A stretch of DNA of 64,000 bases from Drosophila persimilis (Eukaryota; Arthropoda; Insecta; Diptera; Drosophilidae): NCBI RefSeq assembly GCF_003286085.1, contig NW_020825288.1:5146001-5210000 (forward strand), read 5' to 3'. The notes under the pieces are model-generated. The model was not told where the DNA came from. It was given only the letters and a program-made list of their open reading frames with translations, and ran no database searches. The position numbers were made by a program, and so were the translations under genes. Position 1 is the first letter of the stretch; every line of letters begins with the position of its first letter. Of this stretch, positions 59,321 to 64,000 are shown in pieces.

Positions 59321-62300
59321 CTCTGAAAGAAATAGCCAGTGGGTCAATGACTCGACCGTTTCTGCTCTTTGAATGCTCCTGTTGGAAGACACATTCCATG
59401 GGCAATAAATTAATGTTTATGGCCAGACTCATTATGCCGCAATCACGTCGCATTGTCCTGTCACGGGGCCACATAAAGCTGTTGCCTAGCAGTGCCCGTC
59501 GTAATAGTCACGGCAGCATTTTTAATCAGCCACTTTATATAATGCGCTGTGCATTTAAATGCTCTTAAAAGGGGGCAGGGGCTGGGCAGTCTGGCCTTCT
59601 TTCATCTGTCTGGTCGCATTCCAGGCCTTCGCAGGCTGTCTGAGCTTAATGCAATGGAATCAAGCCGCTTAATTGATAGCAATTTAAACAAAATCCGAAT
59701 TGTGTTCGATTTTATGTCTCATGCCTTTGGGCTTTCGCTGTGTAAAATGCATAAAGTTGTATAAATAACATTACGTAATGGTTAATTCATAAGCTCCTGT
59801 TCGGTCGACCCTTGGTAATCGCTTCAGTGATTTTCATTAGCTGCAATCCGAACACATCTATTAAGCCCCGAAAACACTTGTCGTTGTTTAGTTCTCCCTT
59901 CCTCTGCCTGTGGGGCTGCCTGTCAGCTGCCAGGACAACGCATTCATTCGATGATATGAGAGCACTAATTTGGCAGCCTTCTGTGTGCGTTGAACGGCGG
60001 TAAAGTGCTTATCGATTGTCCGACTCCCATAATCACACAAGAATGATCGCCGCCATTTTGCTTTGTCCGTGAATGTGCGTCTGTGTGAGCTCACACGCAT
60101 TAGTACAAATATTACGTGGGTCTCTGCGTTGTGTGTGTGAGTGTACTTTGGGGCAATTACTGCACCAATTAAGCCGCACTTGGACTCGCTTAAGTTATCA
60201 GTTCACATTTCAATTATGAGCAGGTGGCAGACTTGATTCTAAACCCGAGCTTGTGCCTTGTTCGCTTTTAATGAGGAAAGGCTTAATGACAAATATCAGT
60301 CATAGTCATGCTCTTGTGCACTATCTGGTGCGTGATTTCCATTCAATTTCTGCCTAACTAACAGGGACTGAACGGTGACTGGCGAATGACTTCACATCCT
60401 TGGGCCTGTCTAAGACAAACTCAGCCATGCAAAAGCGTAACATTAAAAGCAATTTACCATTGTGAAAATCCTGGTTTAAATGCCAGCAGCAGGAGAGTGG
60501 GTGCCCCTGTCTATCTCTCGTTGCCTCTGCCTCTGCCTCTGAATGTGTGAGCTTCAGAAGATGAAAGAAGAGAGATTCAGCTTCTGCTGCCTCGCATTTG
60601 TATGTTAATGTTAATGGGGATTCAGATTTGAATGCGAATGCTTTGTGTGTAATAAAATCTCATCCTTTTTTAAGTGTTAACATTACAGAATTCAAGCTTT
60701 TTGTTTGAGATCAGGGCCCCGAGGACCTCTTTACGCCTGGTTGGACCCTTAATTTGTTGCTCGCCTCCTTTGAAAGGATGCCAAAGCCTTACGTGCACAC
60801 GCATTCTCGGGAGCGCCCCGAAATTCCGCTTCATTAGAGACCAACTACGGGGCTAAACATATGCAAAGCGCGAACTTAGAGTCTGCCTCTATTTTACATT
60901 ATTTATTTTCAATTTCACGAGCGACAGCCGCACAAACAGAATGGCCCGCAGGCACATTCCACATTCCACAAACCATCCCAGTATCCGCACGCACACGGTG
61001 CGTATGCGTGATGGCTGGAGTTGCGTGCATTTGAAATGCAAAATAGTTTTGTATGCCACAAAAATGGCTGCCAGTCGGCAGTGGCAGCGGCAGCGGTTGC
61101 CTGTTAGCTGCTAGCTGCTAGCTGTTGGCTGTTGCCTCATTTGCATGCATGATGTTCGCGCCTTGATGAGGCCCCCCGGCCATAGGCGAGCGCCTGACGT
61201 GGCACACGGCCTGGACCATGCCGCCACCTGACGGGGCATTGATGATAAAAGCATTTTAGAGCGAATTTAAATAATTAATAGCCAAGTGAAATTTCGCGCT
61301 TAAATTTTAACAGAATCTGCCGCGGAGTACCTTTTCTCTTTCAATTTAATTTGACGGCTTGTGGCTTGGCGTCTTCAAATATAACTCAAGGACATTTAAT
61401 TTTTATTTCCATTCCGTCCATCCCCTGGCTCAAGCTTGTTGGGACAATGTTTTTACAAATGTTTTAATAATTACCGCACTTAAATTTAAACTCTTTCCGC
61501 AGCCGTCAGCCGAGTCCTTCCCTGCCCCAAGTGGCCCCGCATCCAGTTGTCTCGCTCGGGCACAATCCTTCCGCCAGGAGAAAGCTGTACAAAGTAGCAT
61601 TTTGGGGTTAACTTCAAGTTAACAGCATTAACAACAACAACGGCAACGGGGGAGGGTGGAGTGGTGGGAATGCTAGAAACACAAACACAAAGGGGCAGAA
61701 ACAAGAGCGAAGGCAAAAGGGCTTTAAAACTTTCTTAATGTGCAAAAGTTTTCTGGGCTTTGCACTAAAGAAGAAAACAAAGAGCAGGACAAAACAAAAA
61801 AATAGAAGAAACAATGAAAACAAGTAAACAATAATTGCAATTTTATTTTATTTTCGCTTAAAAGCGAACGCATTAAGGGGCGTGGAAACTTTAAGGACCA
61901 AGTCGTTCCCCAAGTCGTTCCCCTCCCGGTCCCGAGCTAAGGGGCCTGTCTACCCGACATCCTGCCATATGGCCGCCTGCTTGACAAACAGCTGCGTTTG
62001 TCATGTGTTAGCCTGTGAGCAATATTTCCTGCCAGACGCCAAATAAAAATCCCCAAACTTATGGCGCTGACATTGCCTGCTACTGCCACTGCCACTGCCA
62101 CTAGTCCTAGCCCTTCGGCTGGTTCCTAGTCCTCGTCCTTCTGCTGGCTGTGGCCCTTATCGAAGGCAGTCTGGAGCTGAAACATTTCATGCATAGTCCT
62201 GGGAATTAACAGCACATTGAAGCGTTGCTTTTTCTTACTTTTTTGTTGGCCCGTTCAATGGCCAGGGCCAGACATGTGCAGCATGTATGCATGCAAACGA

Positions 62301-62930
62301 TGCTTCGGAGACATTGCGACGTTGATAAGTTTGCATATAAATTGTGACACATGCTCCCTGGCAACCAGAACATACTTTAAACCGAACTTGATGGGAAACA
62401 GCCAAGACGATGGCGCCGGAAGAGACCGAAGACAACGTTATTTATGTTCGGGGCAAAACTATTAGCTGAGATTTTGATTAAATTTCTAAATACCCGGACA
62501 AGAGGATAAGGAAACTTCATGCCATGTTCTCGGCCAACTGGCGGGAAAACTTGAGTTCATATTGGACCCGGGACTCTGTTGCGTATGAGTAATGCATGCC
62601 CAAACAGAAATGTCAAAGGCTCTGAACTTTGCCACACATTCACAGCCCTCAGACCGACCGGCAAACAGGCAGACAAACGACAGAGACAAACAGACACGCC
62701 CAGCTCCCAACTCCCAGTACCCCGAAAAGACCCCAAAGACCGCCTCCTGCCATCGTAGCTGCCTGGCTGGTGCTGCTGCTGATGCTGCCACTGAAGCTGC
62801 TGTGACATGCCCCAAAGTCCTCCCAAGTGTCTGCTGTGTCGCATTGAATTTATTGGAATTTTTGTTCTGCTTTTGAGCCAGGGCTAGCCTCCGGACCGGG
62901 CCAAAAAATATTGTATCTCCGTTGTCTTTG

Positions 62931-62944
62931 CCACTAGACGGCGA
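62931..62944 (+). promoter_or_regulatory. near-match to a CTCF insulator motif
   Basis: CCACTAGACGGCGA matches the CTCF core CCASYAGRKGGCRC at all but two positions. A single site, no other insulator motif noted nearby. Confidence 0.2.
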
Positions 62945-63968
62945 ACAATTTCGTTAATGTTTCGCTGGCTTGTGGTTGACAGCGGTCTGCCGGTCAGCGG
63001 CTGTGGAATCCTCAAGTTCGGAAAAACCTAAATATTAGATGAGATTTAGTTTTCTATTACGTTGAGGTTTAAGGAGGGTCAGTGGCAGTAGCAGTTTCAG
63101 TGCTGCTGTTCAGTCATTTTCAGGCCATAAGCTCCATGTTTTATTTATTCTGTGGGATTGTGTGCAGCTCAATGGGTTGATTGCCAGCCAAAAGCAACAA
63201 GAAAATATTGCAGAATTGAGGTAAAATCAAGTATAAATCCTGTTCGTACTGGAGTGCCCAAGTGCATGATATAAGGAACAAAATCAGCTAGTAAAATGCC
63301 TTAAAACAATATGCAAATTTTCATATTGATAATTAACTGCTTTTGATAGCCATAGCCCTTAGCTATTCCTGCTATAAAGACCCATTCATGACCTATTCCC
63401 CACAACTTTTTGTTGGCTCTTTTGTTTCAATGGCCAAATAAATAAATATCGATTATGGCCCGGTCAGGTGGCCAAAGTGTAAGCAACATTTTGGCCGCTT
63501 TCAACAGACAATGGGCCCCCTGGCGCAGAGCTGTCAGCTGGCGTGTTTAAAAACTTTGCCCAGGACCAAGCCGAACCGGCCTGAGTCCCCAGGCGATTGG
63601 CCTCCATAGAAGCTGATCTGCTAAGCCATTGGAGCCTGAGAGAGAGGGGGAGCTGGGGCTAGAGCTGGAAGGCAGAGATAGCAGTGGCTCCATGATAAGA
63701 CTAATGCCGCCCGCTTGGCTAATTGAAAAAGTTGCATTCCTCCTGTTGTTTGGGCCGTGTTTAGTCAGTGGAAAACGAGAAATTGTTGCTAAAAAAAAAC
63801 GAGAACAAAAATTGTTATTATTACGGATCCTGGGCAGGAGAGGAGGCACACAATTGTGGTCCAGTTTTTGGGGGGAGGCTCTTGACCAGGTCGGCATTTG
63901 CATAATAAGCCCTGTGAATGGAACTGTGACTGCGACTTTGGCTACGGCTCCTGTTACGGTTATTGTTA

Positions 63969-63991
63969 CAGAACAGAACAGAACAGAACAG
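63969..63991. repeat. GAACA pentanucleotide repeat
   Basis: Four tandem GAACA units at the right edge of the window. Confidence 0.93.
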
Positions 63992-64000
63992 TTACAGACG

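Larger units (their letters stand above)
55746..60900. other. non-coding stretch, intron-like
   Basis: Contains CAG units near 56.99 kb, GCCGTG units near 57.01 kb, CA at 57526-57552, CGACGCC units at 58528-58552 and GGCA at 59293-59320. No gene is recognised. It would be intron if the 55.1-kb exon is real. Confidence 0.5.
60901..64000. other. non-coding stretch to window end
   Basis: Contains AGCTGCT units near 61.11 kb, CCACTG units near 62.09 kb, a near-match to a CTCF site at 62.93 kb and a GAACA repeat at the right edge. No gene is recognised. Confidence 0.55.

Noticed and set aside
60317-60329. 13-base match to the body of miR-277 (TGCACTATCTGGT)
   Set aside because: The seed region differs and the flanks do not form the precursor hairpin.
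1-64000. CRISPR arrays, operons, bacterial promoters or terminators
   Set aside because: The sequence is metazoan in character; no regularly spaced repeats or dense coding are present.

Overview
This looks like Drosophila euchromatic non-coding DNA. The evidence is many CA/GT microsatellites, imperfect CAG/CTG/CCACTG-type repeats, GAGAG tracts and a clear remnant of the INE-1/DINE-1 repeat family at about 15.31-15.59 kb. The remnant's wording and the density of dinucleotide repeats suggest the obscura group; that is an inference. I recognise no protein family, tRNA, rRNA, known microRNA or intact transposon. Almost all open frames are short, lie in low-complexity or GC-rich stretches, and overlap frames on the other strand. 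I read the window as very long intron(s) and/or a regulatory gene desert.

The most gene-like signals are splice and promoter signals rather than long frames. On the minus strand, an untranslated-leader-like block (about 12.29 to 11.66 kb) ends in a strong donor, ACG|GTAAGT, at 11663/11662. Seven kilobases downstream lies a 39-nt candidate micro-exon (4776 down to 4738). It has a CTAAT branch point, a long pyrimidine tract and CAG before it, and |GTAAGT after it. The micro-exon itself begins with GTAAGC, the architecture of a recursive splice site or RS-exon. On the plus strand, a TATAAAAG box (11433-11440) precedes a duplicated segment carrying tandem donors. Far to the right, a 618-nt leader-like candidate exon (55128-55745) has a good acceptor, ends in ATG, and is followed by GTAAGT.

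Layout: 0-4.7 kb, microsatellites, a 19-G tract and a 223-codon open frame. 4.7-4.8 kb, the recursive micro-exon. 4.8-11.4 kb, repeats and nothing gene-like. 11.4-12.6 kb, the only promoter/leader-like area. 14.9-15.6 kb, an AT-rich island beside the DINE-1 remnant. 18.0-19.1 kb, a GC-rich, stop-poor island. 24.2-25.6 kb, GCCAT motifs, with a cluster of six at 25.20-25.38 kb that resembles a Polycomb response element. 28.5, 34.3, 39.2 and 43.5 kb, short DINE-type ends. 32.4-32.6 kb, an old tandem duplication. 55.1-55.7 kb, the plus-strand candidate exon. The rest is ordinary repeat-rich non-coding DNA.

One possible model is that the plus promoter at 11.4 kb and the exon at 55.1 kb belong to one gene with a roughly 43.5-kb intron, while an oppositely directed gene starts near 12.3 kb and splices leftward through the micro-exon. 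This is inferred from splice signals only. RNA data or alignment to an annotated relative would decide it.
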